NCBI RefSeq assembly: GCF_003049725.1
Contig: NZ_QAGM01000007.1
Span: forward strand, 62,001 to 126,000
From: Oceanimonas marisflavi
Lineage (GTDB): Bacteria > Pseudomonadota > Gammaproteobacteria > Enterobacterales > Aeromonadaceae
DNA length: 64,000 nt
Reading direction: 5' to 3'
The position numbers and the translations under genes were made by a program. The notes beneath the pieces were generated by a model, which was not told the origin of the DNA, ran no database searches, and worked only from the letters and a program-made list of their open reading frames with translations. This document shows positions 33,974 to 45,674 of the stretch, in pieces; within the stretch, counting starts at the first letter, position 1, and each line of letters opens with the position of its first letter.

Positions 33974-36900
33974 GGAAACCGCCATGTCCTTTCGCCTGAA
34001 AACCATTCTCGGCGTGGCCCTGATCGAGGGCTGCCTGTTGCTGATAATGGTGTGGAGCAGCATCAGCTATCTGCGGGATGCCAGCCAGCAGGAAACCACC
34101 CTGCGCGCCGAAACCACTTCGGCGCTGTTTGTGGAGCTGGTGCGCGATGCGGTGCTGTCTTCCGATCTGGCCCGACTGGAAAGCCTGGCCACCCAGGCGC
34201 TGCAGGCCCCGGACATGGCCTATGTGCGCATTATGGACAGCGAGCGGGTGCTGGTAGAAGCCGGAGCCGAGGCGGAAACCGGGCATGCGCATCCGCCGGA
34301 GTTTCATACCGGAGCCGACATTATGATGGAGGGCCAGCGCTACGGCCGGGTGGAGCTGGGCATTCACACCGACCGGGCCGACGACTTTATTGCCGGTGCC
34401 CGGCACTATCTGCTGTCGCTGGCCGCCATTGAAATGGGGCTGGTGGCGCTGTTTTCCTTTGTGCTGGGGGCCTATCTCACCCGCGGCCTGGGCCGTCTGG
34501 CCCGGGCCGCCGAGGTCATTGGCCAGGGCAAGGATCCCGAGCCCATCGCCATTCGTGGCAACGACGAGCTGGCCGTTACCGGCCGGGCCTTTAACACCAT
34601 GGCCGAGCGACTGGCCCTTTCCCGCCGGGATATGAATGAACAGCTGCACATAGAGCAGGAAGCCCGCCGCCACGCCGCCATCAGCACCGCATTGGTGGAG
34701 GCCAATATGGACGCCGTGGTGATCATCGACCTGGATGACACCATTGTCGAGTTCAGCTCCATGGCCGAAAAACTGTTTGGCTACACCCGGGCACAGGCCA
34801 TTGGCCACAGCATGGCCGAGCTGCTGATCCCGCCCGGAGTCCGGGAGCATCATCACAGGGGCATGCGCCACTATCGCGATACCGGCCACGGCCCCATTCT
34901 TGGCAAGCACATTGAGCTGGAGGCCATGCGGGCCGACGGCAGCCTGTTTCCGGCCGAGCTGACGGTGCAGACCATCAAGCTCGACGGCTCTGTGCTGTTT
35001 GCCGGCTTTATGCGCGACATCAGCGACCGCAAGGCCGCCGAGCAGGAGCTGAAAGACGCCCGGGTGCGGGCCGAGGCGGCTTCTCTGGCCAAGTCCCGTT
35101 TTCTGGCGCACATGAGCCATGAAATACGCTCGCCGCTCAATGCGGTGCTGGGCTCGGTAAGCCTGCTGCTGGAAGATAACCTGACCCGGGAGCAGCGGCT
35201 CTATGCCCAGACCGCCGAGTCGTCGGGCAAGGCGCTGCTGGGGCTTATCAACAATATTCTCGACTTCTCCCGCATCGAGGCCGGCCAGCTGCAGCTGGAT
35301 AACCAGCGTTTTCGGCTGCACGATCTGCTGTCGGACATTGCCGCCCACATCACCCTCACCGCCCGCACCAAACGCCTGCAAACGGCCCTGGTGGCCGATG
35401 CCGGGGTGCCCGCCGTGCTGGTGGGAGACGCTTCACGGCTGCGGCAGGTGCTGATTAACCTGCTCGACAACGCCATCAAGTTTACCGATGAGGGCGCGGT
35501 CACCCTGCGCATTGAGGCCGGCCCCTCTGCCGCAGAGCAGGTTGAACTGCGCTTTACCGTGCAAGACAGCGGGGCTGGCATTCCGCCCGACGAGCAGCAC
35601 AGCCTGTTTGAGGAATTTCAGCAGGCCGACAACTCCGACTCCACCCGCCATGGCGGCAGCGGCCTGGGCCTGTCCATCAGCCGCGGCCTGTGCCGGGCCA
35701 TGGGCGGCGATCTGGTGCTGGCCGGCAGCGGTGCCGGCGGCACCAGCTTTATGGCCAGCCTGCCCTTTGGCAACCCGCAGCCTGCGGCGCAGCCGCCAGT
35801 GGTGAGCCAGACATCCCGGCTGCTGTGTGCCGGCCTGCATCCGCTGGTGCTGAGCGCCATGCAGCTGGCCTGCCGGCCCGCAGGGGTGAGGGTGCAGGCC
35901 TGGCAACCCGGTGCCGCAACCGGCCATGAAGCCCCACCGGCGCTGCTGCTCTACAGCGGCCTGCCGGCGGCCGGGCGGCAGGCCCTGCTGCAGAACATTG
36001 AGCAGCAGGGCATTGAGCACATTATTGAACTGGGCCACGACAACGGCCATAACGGCACGGATGCGCTGAACCAGCGCATTACCGCAAAACTCACGCTGCC
36101 GCTGCTGGCCGCACCGCTGCTGCAGCGCCTGCAACGGCACCTCACGGGCCGGCAGGAGCCGCTGCCGTCTTCCGCCCGGGAGCCGCACGCCGGCGTCCGG
36201 CCCCATGCAAGGCCGCACCGGCTGCTGCTGGCGGAAGACAGCCCCGCCAATCAGCTGGTGGCCCGGGCCATGCTGGAGCGGGCCGGGTTTGAGGTGGACA
36301 TTGCCGAAAACGGCCACGAGGCGCTGAGCGCCTGCTCAAAACAAACCTATGATCTGATCCTGATGGATTTGCGCATGCCGCAAATGGACGGGCTGGAGGC
36401 CACCCGGCGTCTGCGCACCCAGCAAAGCACCGCCCGGGTGCCCATTCTGGCGCTTACCGCCAATGTCAGCCAGCAGGATGTGGATCGCTGCCTGGCCGCC
36501 GGCATGGATGACTTTATTCCCAAGCCCATTAACGGCGAGCAGCTGCTGGCCACCCTGGCGCGGCACCTGCCCGCCACCGGTCAGCCTGCGGAAGCAGCCG
36601 CGCCCGCCCCGAAGCAACCCAGTGCCGAAGAGCACCAAAACGCGCTCCCCTTGCTGGATCACGCCGTGGTCGATACTCTGCATCAGGCCATGGGTGCCGA
36701 ACGCTTTCCCGCCACCATGCAGCTGTTTATTGATGAAAACCAGCAGCGGCTGACGCGGCTGCAGCAGGCCATTGACCAGCAGCAGTTTGAGTCGGCCACC
36801 CTGCAGGCCCACACCATCAAGGGCTGCGCCGGCACCTTTGGTGCGCCCCGCCTGCAGGAGTGGGCCAAAGATATGGAAGCCGCCTGCCGCCGCCAGGACA

Positions 36901-36999
36901 AGGCCCAAATGGCGCAGCTGGCCGCCGGCGTCGATGCCCTGTATCGCCAGACCGAGTGGCATTTCAATAATAAAATCAAAGCGCTGACAGGAGATCAGG

Positions 37000-38511
<1,512 letters not shown>

Positions 38512-38553
38512 GCACGCATCATAGCAACCGGATTAAACCATTGTGTACCTGAG

Positions 38554-38650
38554 CTGTAGGCGCCGCTTTAGCCGGCGCAAGCCTGAAGACCACAGTGTAT
38601 TCAAGGCCTGTTGCACAGGCCCTGCCAACTAAAGTGGCAGCTACAACAGG
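38554..38650. repeat. Dispersed intergenic repeat copy
   Basis: This unit closely matches the 1523-1620 copy, with CGCCGCTTTAGCCGGCG and GGCCTGTTGCACAGGCC hairpins. The last hairpin has compensating changes (CTGCCAACTAAAGTGGCAG), which preserves the stem and suggests selection on structure. It separates the convergent sigma-54 regulator and EAL genes. Confidence 0.8.
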
Positions 38651-38685
38651 GCCGAAAACAGATCACTTGCTTAAGATAATTGTCC

Positions 38686-39909
38686 TCAGCCGGCCCGGGC
38701 GGGCCAGTGGTTGCGGTCAGGCCGGTATTCCCGCAACCACTGGGCCGCCTGCTCCGCCGGCAGCGGCCGGGACACATAATAGCCCTGCAGCAGTTCGCAG
38801 CCGGCCTGGCACAGATAGCGCAGGGTGGCGTCATCCTCCACCCCTTCGGCAGTGATCTCCAGCTTCAGGTTGTGGCCCAGATCGATAATGGACTCGATAA
38901 TCACGCGGGATTCGTGCGATGCCATGGCCGACATCACAAACGACTTGTCTATCTTCAGCTCCGAAAAGGGCATGCGGGTCAGCTGCAGCAGGGAAGAATA
39001 ACCGGTGCCAAAGTCGTCAATCGACAGCTGAAAGCCGCGCATGCGCAGCCGGGTCAGCATTTCCAGCGAGCCGCCCACATCCTGAGTGGCGCAGGTTTCG
39101 GTCAGCTCCAGGATCACCCGCTCTGTGCTCAGCCCCCTGGATTCCACCGCCTGACTCAGCCAGTCCGGCAAGCCGGCGTCCGACAATAACAGCGCCGACA
39201 GGTTGATCGACAGCATCAGGCGGCCGCCGTATTCCGGCTCCAGCCCCGCCAGCCAGTCCAGCGCCTGTTCAAATATCTGCCGGCTGAGCGGATGGATCAG
39301 ATTGTGCTGCTCGGCCAGGACAATAAAGTGATCCGGCGGCACCATGCCCAGCTCGGGATGAACCCAGCGCGCCAGCGCCTCAACCCCGATCACCGCCCCG
39401 GTGCGGTAACAGATCTTGGGCTGATAGGCCACCGACAGCTCACGGCGATCCAGTGCCCGGCCCAGATCGATGCGGTCGGCCTTCAGCCCCTGCAGCGGCG
39501 AGCGGTGGCGGGCCAGGGCGTTATCGGCCGGCTCGCTCTCAAGGGGCACCAGCAGGCTCAGCAGGTCGTCGGGGGTAAAGGGCTTGGGCAACATGCCTGC
39601 TATGCTCAGGCCATTTTCCACGGCGGATCGCTGTGCCGCTTCCAGCACCCGGGGGCTGACCCCGCTGGTAATGATCAGCCGGGCCCGGCAGCGACGCCGG
39701 GCCAGCTCCTGGATCAGCTGCACGCCATCCATGCCCGGCATCACCAGATCCAGCACCACCACGTCGGGCTGCCACTGCTCCAGCACGGCAAAGAACTGCA
39801 GCGCATCGCTGGTATAGCGGGCCTCTATGTTCAGCGGCCGGGCAATGTTCTGCATCATCAGCCCGAGAATGGTGTCGTCATCAATAATCAGCAGTTTCGG
39901 CTGGCTCAT
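38686..39909 (-). CDS. Response regulator with EAL phosphodiesterase output
   Basis: This 407-residue protein has an N-terminal receiver (phospho-Asp at 54 in VVVLDLVMPGMDG) and a C-terminal EAL domain (about 145-395) with GVEALARW, LELTETC and DDFGTGYSSL. The metal and catalytic motifs look intact, so it probably hydrolyses c-di-GMP when phosphorylated. It is convergent with the sigma-54 regulator and divergent from the STAS-led operon. It may couple the phosphorelay to local c-di-GMP levels. Confidence 0.88.
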   Translation of the reverse strand: MSQPKLLIIDDDTILGLMMQNIARPLNIEARYTSDALQFFAVLEQWQPDVVVLDLVMPGMDGVQLIQELARRRCRARLIITSGVSPRVLEAAQRSAVENGLSIAGMLPKPFTPDDLLSLLVPLESEPADNALARHRSPLQGLKADRIDLGRALDRRELSVAYQPKICYRTGAVIGVEALARWVHPELGMVPPDHFIVLAEQHNLIHPLSRQIFEQALDWLAGLEPEYGGRLMLSINLSALLLSDAGLPDWLSQAVESRGLSTERVILELTETCATQDVGGSLEMLTRLRMRGFQLSIDDFGTGYSSLLQLTRMPFSELKIDKSFVMSAMASHESRVIIESIIDLGHNLKLEITAEGVEDDATLRYLCQAGCELLQGYYVSRPLPAEQAAQWLREYRPDRNHWPARAG

Positions 39910-39990
39910 GAAACAGTCCTTGTTGTTGGTGAGTCCGTTAACAACAGCTTATGCATAAGGCAGGCCATCTGGTGAAATATCCACGTTTTT

Positions 39991-40031
39991 TGTAGCTGCC
40001 GCTTTAGCTGGCAGGGCCTGCGGTGCAGGCC
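39991..40031. repeat. Short dispersed repeat copy
   Basis: TGTAGCTGCCGCTTTAGCTG and the following GGCCTGCGGTGCAGGCC repeat the core hairpins of the dispersed family in the opposite order. It lies between the EAL and STAS genes. Confidence 0.75.
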
Positions 40032-40109
40032 TTCGCTTTCCCCGTCATCCCCCGCCTCCCCTTACGTCCCCCCCTTCCCCCTCACGTCACCCCCGCCGCC
40101 CCCGCACTT

Positions 40110-40162
40110 TGCATATTGCACAGCCGAATTCCGGGTTCGCCCGGGCCGGCTGCAAAATGCAC
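40110..40162. promoter_or_regulatory. Two activator palindromes upstream of the STAS operon
   Basis: TGCATATTGCAC at 40110-40121 and CTGCAAAATGCAC at 40150-40162 are copies of the locus-wide dyad, 53-105 bp upstream of the -24 element. The second copy shares its flank (CTGCAAAATGCACTCG) with the 32215 site. Confidence 0.65.
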
Positions 40163-40214
40163 TCGCCGCCGCAATAAAAACAATAAACCACTGATTAAAA
40201 ACAAAATTTAAATA

Positions 40215-40230
40215 TGGCATTGATCCTGCA
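40215..40230 (+). promoter_or_regulatory. Sigma-54 promoter of the STAS-polysaccharide operon
   Basis: TGGCATTGATCCTGCA has GG and GC exactly ten bases apart and matches the -24 element well; the -12 element is CTGCA rather than TTGCA. It lies 48 bp before the STAS gene start. Confidence 0.78.
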
Positions 40231-40277
40231 CATTCCCCTGCAACCGGTGCACACCACCAGCCAGAGGAACCGCCGCC

Positions 40278-40604
40278 ATGTCATTACAAACGTCTCACCA
40301 CCAGCTGATCACCCTGCCCGTACGCATGAGCCGGGCCGAAACCCCCACCCTGCGCCAGCAGCTGGCCACGCTGATTGCCGAAGGCCGGCACCAGCTGGTG
40401 CTGGATCTGCATCAGGTCCGGCACATTGATGCCAGCGGCCTGTCGGTACTACTCAGCGCCTATTTTGCGCTGCAGCCCCACGGCGGCCGGCTGGTGCTGC
40501 TCAGCCCCTCGGCCGAGGTTCGCGCCCGCCTGGTGCCGGCAAGACTGCACCGGCTGTTTGAGGTGTATGAAGACGCCGATTCCGCCCTTGCCGCCTGCGC
40601 CTGA
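40278..40604 (+). CDS. STAS-domain anti-sigma-antagonist-like protein (SypA-like)
   Basis: This single STAS domain of 108 residues has the phosphorylatable serine in HIDASGLSVLL (about Ser53). In Vibrio fischeri the STAS protein SypA heads the syp locus and promotes biofilm when unphosphorylated. Here it likewise heads the polysaccharide operon, directly after a sigma-54 promoter. No SypE-type kinase/phosphatase is visible in the window. The stop is 13 bp before the exporter gene. Confidence 0.85.
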   Translation: MSLQTSHHQLITLPVRMSRAETPTLRQQLATLIAEGRHQLVLDLHQVRHIDASGLSVLLSAYFALQPHGGRLVLLSPSAEVRARLVPARLHRLFEVYEDADSALAACA

Positions 40605-40617
40605 AAGGAGGTTCGCC

Positions 40618-41787
40618 ATGAAAACCCGTTATCTGTTATCCCTGCTCCCCCTGCTGCTGAGTGGCTGTACGCCCCTGCATCAGGTGCATATCAATCAGCA
40701 GCCGCCGGCGGCGGTGGAAGCCGGCCGGGAGCATGCTCTGGGCCCCGGCCGCATGCCGGCCGGCCTCACTGCCGCCCGGGCGGTGCCGGTGCCGGCCGCA
40801 CCCGCACCGCTGCCGCGCTGGGCCGCCGCGCCGCCGCTGTCGCCCGGTGACCGGCTGCAGATTGACGTGGTGGACGGCGAGGAGTTCAGCGGCCGTTTCG
40901 AGGTAAACACCAACGGCACCCTGAGCCTGCCCTTTCTGCCGCCGCTGGCGGTGGCCGGCCAGCCCCTGGCGTACGCCGAACAACGCATTGCCGAGGCTCT
41001 GGTGGCGGCGCGCTTTTTTCGTCCGCAGCGGGTGGCGGTCAGTGTGCGCCTGCATGAGTGGAGCCATGCCCAGGTGCATGTAAACGGGGCCGTGTTCAAC
41101 CCGGGCATGGTTACCGTGAACGCCCGCGGGGTGGAAGAGCGGGCGCTGAAGGACCGGCTGAGCGCCGGCGACTTTGCGTCCGAACGGCTGCTGGCCACCG
41201 CCCTGCGCGCCGCCGGTGGCGTGCGCCCGGACGCGGATCTCAGCCAGATCCGGCTGACCCGCGGCGAACAGACCCTGGTGCTGGACTACCGCGCCCTGCT
41301 GCAGGGCCGGGCGGTGCGTCAGGTGGCGCTGATGAGCGGCGATGTGATTGAGGTGCCCGAAAGCGGTCGCTTCGACCGGGATCTGGTCACCCTGTCGCCG
41401 ATCACGCCGCCGGGCATTCGCGTGTTTCTGTCCAACCTGACGGTGCCCGCCACCGGCAACGCCATTTCGGCGGTGGGCCGGGACGCCAGCAGCCTGCCCT
41501 ACGGTGCCCGTCTGCTTACCGCCGGCACCTCCGCCAACTGCCTGGGCGGCACCCGCAGCACCAATGCCGACCGCTATCTGGTGCTGGTGCGCACCGACCC
41601 GCTCACCGGCCGGGAAAAAACCCTGGAGCGCTCGGTGCAGGCGCTGCTGAGCACCCCCCAGCGGGACGACATCAACCCGCTGCTGATGCCCAACGATGCC
41701 GTCAGCTGCTACGACTCGGGCGTGACCAATCTGCGTGATGTGGCCCGCACCCTGTATGAACTGCTGCTGCCGCTGTCGCTGCTATAA
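40618..41787 (+). CDS. Outer-membrane polysaccharide export lipoprotein (Wza/SypC-like)
   Basis: This protein of about 389 residues has a lipoprotein signal (LLPLLLSGC), the Poly_export domain (LSPGDRLQIDVVDGEEFSG, about 80-160) and an SLBB-like region (AQVHVNGAVFNPGMV). It would form the outer-membrane channel for the exopolysaccharide. The ATG at 40618 follows AAGGAGG. The Pro/Ala-rich segment after the lipidation site is longer than usual. Confidence 0.87.
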   Translation: MKTRYLLSLLPLLLSGCTPLHQVHINQQPPAAVEAGREHALGPGRMPAGLTAARAVPVPAAPAPLPRWAAAPPLSPGDRLQIDVVDGEEFSGRFEVNTNGTLSLPFLPPLAVAGQPLAYAEQRIAEALVAARFFRPQRVAVSVRLHEWSHAQVHVNGAVFNPGMVTVNARGVEERALKDRLSAGDFASERLLATALRAAGGVRPDADLSQIRLTRGEQTLVLDYRALLQGRAVRQVALMSGDVIEVPESGRFDRDLVTLSPITPPGIRVFLSNLTVPATGNAISAVGRDASSLPYGARLLTAGTSANCLGGTRSTNADRYLVLVRTDPLTGREKTLERSVQALLSTPQRDDINPLLMPNDAVSCYDSGVTNLRDVARTLYELLLPLSLL

Positions 41788-41801
41788 CCGGAGAAACCGG
41801 C

Positions 41802-43214
41802 ATGACGCATACCCCTGCCCCCTCACCTTCTACCGCCGGTCAGCGCCTGTTGCGCATGCTGACCCACGGTACCAGCCTGCCCACCGGTGCGCGGCTGCGG
41901 CTCTACGGCCTGGTGGCGGCGGCGGCCCTGGGAATGATCTGGCTGCCCTTTGCCCTGTTTATGTGGGTCAAGCCGGTGTCCTTTACCAGCGACTGGATCC
42001 TGATTTTGCCCGGCACCGGGGCCGGTTATGCGGTGTCTCTCGACAGCGTGGGCCAGGCCTCGGCCTCGGCCACCTCCCCCTATAACAGCCATTCGGTGGA
42101 TCCGCGCGTTAATTACAAGGCCATTGCCACCAGCGCCCCGGTGCTGAGTGCCGCCGCCGCCGAGCTGGGCATGACCCGGGCGGCATTCGGCAAGCCCGAT
42201 ATCAAACTGGTGGATCAGACCGCGCTGATGAAATTCCGGCTGTCGGCCCCCACCGCCGGGCTGGCCCTGCACAAGGCCGAGGCGCTGGATCGGGCGCTGC
42301 AGCGGGAGCTGAACCGGCTGCGCAGCGACGAGCTGGCCCAGCGCGAAGACAACCTCGACACCATGCTGAATGATTTCAGCGACAAGCTGGGCCAGGCCCG
42401 CCAGCGCATTCTGGAATATCAGTCCGGTGCCCGCATTGTGTCTTTGGAGCAGTTCAACGAGCTGACCCTGTCGCTGGAGCGCATGCGTGGCCAGCTGCGC
42501 GAACTCAGGGCTCAGGCCGCCGGGGTGGAAGGACGCCGCCAGGCCCTGCAACAGGCGCTGGCCATCAGTCCGCAGCAGGCCGCCGAGCTGCTCACCCTGC
42601 AGCAGGATGTGCTGTTTCGCGAGCTGGCCGGGGCCTGGGCCCAGGCCGCCACCGAGCTCAAGCGCAATCTCACCCACTGGGGCGAGCGCCACCGCAAGGT
42701 GGTGGCGTCCCGGGACGAAGAGCGCCAGCTGCATCGTGCCCTGCACCGGCGGGTGCGCATGCTGGCCCCCAGCCTGCCGGAGCATGACCGGCTGCTGTCG
42801 CGGGTGACCGACGACATCGCCCTTTACAGCCAGCTGGTGGCGCTGGTGGTGGAAAGCCAGGGCCTGGCCGCCGAGACCGCCATGCTGGAGCAGAACATTG
42901 CCGGGCAGCAGACCCTGCTGGAGCAAAGCACCCTGGATGCCAGCCACCTGGAAGATCTCAAGCGCAAGCATCAGGTGGCCACCGCCGTGTTCGGCACCGG
43001 CCTGGCCAAGCTGGATATCGGCAAGGGCGACAGGTTCAGCGCCTATCCCATGACCCAGCTGCTGTCGCCGCCGTCGCTGCCGGAAAAACCCGACACCCTT
43101 GGCCGCAACCTGGCCCTGCTGGGCTGCGGGGCCGCTTCACTGTTCACTTTTCTTGGTCTGGTGCTGCTATGGATACGCAAACCCTATCTCCAGAAACATC
43201 TGCCGAGCGCCTGA
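41802..43214 (+). CDS. Polysaccharide chain-length/co-polymerase protein (Wzz/GumC-like)
   Basis: This 470-residue inner-membrane protein has an N-terminal membrane segment (about 34-56), a long periplasmic coiled coil (about 150-380) and a C-terminal membrane segment (NLALLGCGAASLFTFLGLVLLW). No tyrosine-kinase domain is attached. It would bridge the polymerase and the exporter and set chain length. It overlaps the downstream polymerase gene by 46 bp. Confidence 0.82.
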   Translation: MTHTPAPSPSTAGQRLLRMLTHGTSLPTGARLRLYGLVAAAALGMIWLPFALFMWVKPVSFTSDWILILPGTGAGYAVSLDSVGQASASATSPYNSHSVDPRVNYKAIATSAPVLSAAAAELGMTRAAFGKPDIKLVDQTALMKFRLSAPTAGLALHKAEALDRALQRELNRLRSDELAQREDNLDTMLNDFSDKLGQARQRILEYQSGARIVSLEQFNELTLSLERMRGQLRELRAQAAGVEGRRQALQQALAISPQQAAELLTLQQDVLFRELAGAWAQAATELKRNLTHWGERHRKVVASRDEERQLHRALHRRVRMLAPSLPEHDRLLSRVTDDIALYSQLVALVVESQGLAAETAMLEQNIAGQQTLLEQSTLDASHLEDLKRKHQVATAVFGTGLAKLDIGKGDRFSAYPMTQLLSPPSLPEKPDTLGRNLALLGCGAASLFTFLGLVLLWIRKPYLQKHLPSA

Positions 43215-44452
43215 TCTGGCACAGCATTCGGCTGACCTACGGCTTCTATCTGCTGGGGGCCGTCTATCTGGTGGCCCCGGTGCTGGGCTGGTCGCTGCTG
43301 CTGGCCCAGGGCTGGAAATTGCTGCGCCGGCCGGCCCCGCTGCCCGGCCCCGGAGCCCTGCCGGTGGCGGTGCGCTGGTGGCTGGGGGGCATGCTGCTGA
43401 TGCTGGTGGCGCTGGTGGTGGGCCATCTGCAGCAGCAGCTGGGCACCACTCAGCTGATTAAATCCACCATTGGCTGGGCCAAGGGCTGGGCGCTGCTGGC
43501 GGTGTTTCCGCTGCTGGGTTGCCTGAATATTCGTCCTGCCATCGTCTACCGGGCCTGCATGCATGTGTGCCTGCACACCCTGCTGCTGCTGCCGGTGTTT
43601 GTGGGGGCCTGGCTGGTGGGGCTGCCGCAAACCCTGTATGTGTCGCCGCTGCAGGCGGTGGGCGGCCCGGGGCCGGAGTTTTTTGCGGTAAGCCTGTATG
43701 AGATCGATCCGGGCAGCGGCCTGCCCCGCTGGCGGCTGTTTACCCCCTGGGCACCGGCGCTGGGCTTTATGGCCAATATCTTTTTTGTGTTTGCCCTGCA
43801 GGAGCAGAGCCGCCGCTGGCGCGCGGTGGGGGTCAGCGCCAGCGTGCTGATGGCGCTGATGTCCGCTTCACGGCTGGCGCTGGTGGCGATACTCAGCATC
43901 TGGATTATCAGCGGCATTATCAGCCGGCTGCGCTCGCCGCTCACGCCCTTTGTGGCCGCCGCCGGCTGCACCCTGGCCGGGTTGCTCGGCCACCCGCTGC
44001 TGACCGCCGCCGAGCAGTTCTGGCAGTCCTTTCGCAGCGCCCGGGCCGGCTCCACCCGGGTGCGGGAAACCCTGGCCCGCATTGCCCTTGACCGCTGGCA
44101 GACCGAGGCCTTTACCTGGGGCCACGGCGTGGTGGAGCGGGGGCCGCACCTGGTGGAGTTTATGCCCATTGGCTCTCACCACAGCTGGTATGGGCTGCTG
44201 TTCGTCAAGGGCCTGGTGGGGGCGCTGGCGCTGGCCGGGCCGCTGCTGCTGAGCCTGGTGCAGCTGGCCTGGTGGAGCGGGGTGCTGCCCCTGGCCCGGG
44301 TGGGCCTGGCCATGGGCCTGCTGCTGTTGATGTATACCTTTGGCGAGAACCTGGAAATTCTGGCCTACCTGATCTGGCCGGCGCTGCTGATCATCGGCAG
44401 GGCGCATCACGGCATTGTTTATGCAAGACCTTCTTCACTTCACCCCTCATAA
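43169..44452 (+). CDS. Wzy/O-antigen ligase-like polymerase
   Basis: This protein of about 427 residues has ten or more hydrophobic segments and a periplasmic loop with WGHGVVERGPHLVEFMPIGSHHSWYG, resembling the Wzy_C/O-antigen ligase family pattern. It probably polymerises repeat units at the periplasmic face, like SypK-type proteins. The start is in the end of the wzz-like gene. Family sequence conservation is low, so the call rests on topology, the loop motif and context. Confidence 0.78.
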   Translation: MDTQTLSPETSAERLIWHSIRLTYGFYLLGAVYLVAPVLGWSLLLAQGWKLLRRPAPLPGPGALPVAVRWWLGGMLLMLVALVVGHLQQQLGTTQLIKSTIGWAKGWALLAVFPLLGCLNIRPAIVYRACMHVCLHTLLLLPVFVGAWLVGLPQTLYVSPLQAVGGPGPEFFAVSLYEIDPGSGLPRWRLFTPWAPALGFMANIFFVFALQEQSRRWRAVGVSASVLMALMSASRLALVAILSIWIISGIISRLRSPLTPFVAAAGCTLAGLLGHPLLTAAEQFWQSFRSARAGSTRVRETLARIALDRWQTEAFTWGHGVVERGPHLVEFMPIGSHHSWYGLLFVKGLVGALALAGPLLLSLVQLAWWSGVLPLARVGLAMGLLLLMYTFGENLEILAYLIWPALLIIGRAHHGIVYARPSSLHPS

Positions 44453-44462
44453 GGAAGCGACC

Positions 44463-45494
44463 ATGACCGCCATCAGTGTAATTATGCCCGTGTATAAGGT
44501 AGAGCAGTTCGTTGCCGACGCCGTGCGCTCGGTGCTGGCCCAGACCTTTACCGACTTTGAGCTGCTGATCATCGACGACTGCTCTCCCGACAACAGCATT
44601 GCCATCTGCGAGCAGTTTGACGATCCGCGCATTCGCATTATTCGCCACAGCACCAACCGCGGCCTGGCCGGTGCCCGCAACACCGGCATTCGCCACGCTC
44701 GGGGCGAGCTGCTGGCCTTTCTCGACTCGGACGATCTCTGGTTGCCGGAAAAGCTGGAACGCCACGTCGCTCACCTGGCCGCGCGCCCCGAGGTGGGCGT
44801 GTCGTTCAGCCGCTCGGCCTTTATTAACGAAGACGGCAGCGCCACCCAGTGCTTTCAGATGCCGCGCCTGACCGATATTGAGCCGGGCTATTACCTGTGC
44901 CGCAACCCCATCGGCAATGGCTCGGCCCCGGTGATCCGGGCCGGGGTATTTGAGCAAATTCGCTATGCCCTGCCCGGTGACGACAACGAATACGGCTATT
45001 TCGATGAAGCGCTGCGCCGCTCGGAAGACATTGAGTGCTGGATCCGCATTGCCCTGACCACCGGCTGGAAAATAGAGGGCATTCCCGCACCGCTGACCCT
45101 GTACCGGCTCAATGCCGGCGGCCTGTCCGCCAGCCTGCTGGCGCAGCTGGCCTCCTGGGAGCAGGTGATCAAAAAAACCCGCCGCTATGCTCCCGAGTTT
45201 GTGGCCCGCTGGGAAGACACCGCCCGGGCCTATCAGCTGCGCTATCTGGCCCGTCAGGCCATTCGCCTGCACGACGGCCCCATGGCCCTGCGCCTGAGCG
45301 GCCGGGCGCTGGCCACGGATGCGCGCATTTTGTGGCAGGAGCCGGGCCGCACCCTGCTGACCCTGGCCGCCGCCACCGTGCTCAGCCTGTCGCCCAACCT
45401 GCTGGCTCCGCCCCTCACCCGGCTGGTCCAGCGCTGGGTGGGCAAACTGCAGGCCCGGCGCATTGATCGCGATATGCAAACGCCCAGGGCCTGA
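44463..45494 (+). CDS. Family 2 glycosyltransferase
   Basis: This protein of about 343 residues has the GT-A start ISVIMPVYKVEQFV, the nucleotide-binding LLIIDDCSPDNS, GLAGARNTGI and the metal-binding FLDSDDLW. The ATG at 44463 has AAGGAAG upstream; a longer frame to 44415 is rejected. It would add one sugar to the lipid-linked repeat unit. It is the last gene of the STAS-led operon, and a palindrome follows. Confidence 0.88.
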   Translation: MTAISVIMPVYKVEQFVADAVRSVLAQTFTDFELLIIDDCSPDNSIAICEQFDDPRIRIIRHSTNRGLAGARNTGIRHARGELLAFLDSDDLWLPEKLERHVAHLAARPEVGVSFSRSAFINEDGSATQCFQMPRLTDIEPGYYLCRNPIGNGSAPVIRAGVFEQIRYALPGDDNEYGYFDEALRRSEDIECWIRIALTTGWKIEGIPAPLTLYRLNAGGLSASLLAQLASWEQVIKKTRRYAPEFVARWEDTARAYQLRYLARQAIRLHDGPMALRLSGRALATDARILWQEPGRTLLTLAAATVLSLSPNLLAPPLTRLVQRWVGKLQARRIDRDMQTPRA

Positions 45495-45511
45495 GCCGTT
45501 GGCAGACTCGT

Positions 45512-45524
45512 GTGCAATATGCAC
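45512..45524. promoter_or_regulatory. Activator palindrome upstream of the TagA fusion operon
   Basis: GTGCAATATGCAC is a perfect dyad of the locus-wide element, about 96 bp upstream of the -24 element of the next promoter. Confidence 0.65.
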
Positions 45525-45547
45525 AGCCCCCTGCCGGCAGGGGGCTG
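45524..45547 (+). terminator. Perfect 24-bp GC palindrome after the glycosyltransferase gene
   Basis: A 24-bp self-complementary sequence with arms of CAGCCCCCTGCC lies 30 bp after the glycosyltransferase stop, directly after the activator palindrome. It has no real loop and no T-run, so it may be a weak terminator or a protein-binding site. Confidence 0.45.
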
Positions 45548-45619
45548 CAGCCGCAAAAACCGTTTCAAAAAAACCATCAAACCCTTACAAATCAATCACT
45601 TAATAAGAAATTAACGAGT

Positions 45620-45636
45620 TGGCACGGCGCTCGCAT
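45620..45636 (+). promoter_or_regulatory. Sigma-54 promoter of the TagA fusion operon
   Basis: TGGCACGGCGCTCGCAT contains the exact -24 heptamer TGGCACG and GC at the required ten-base spacing. It lies about 40 bp before the gene start. Confidence 0.88.
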
Positions 45637-45674
45637 TAGTCAGGTTACATCAACCGAGCACGCCAGGAGGTGCC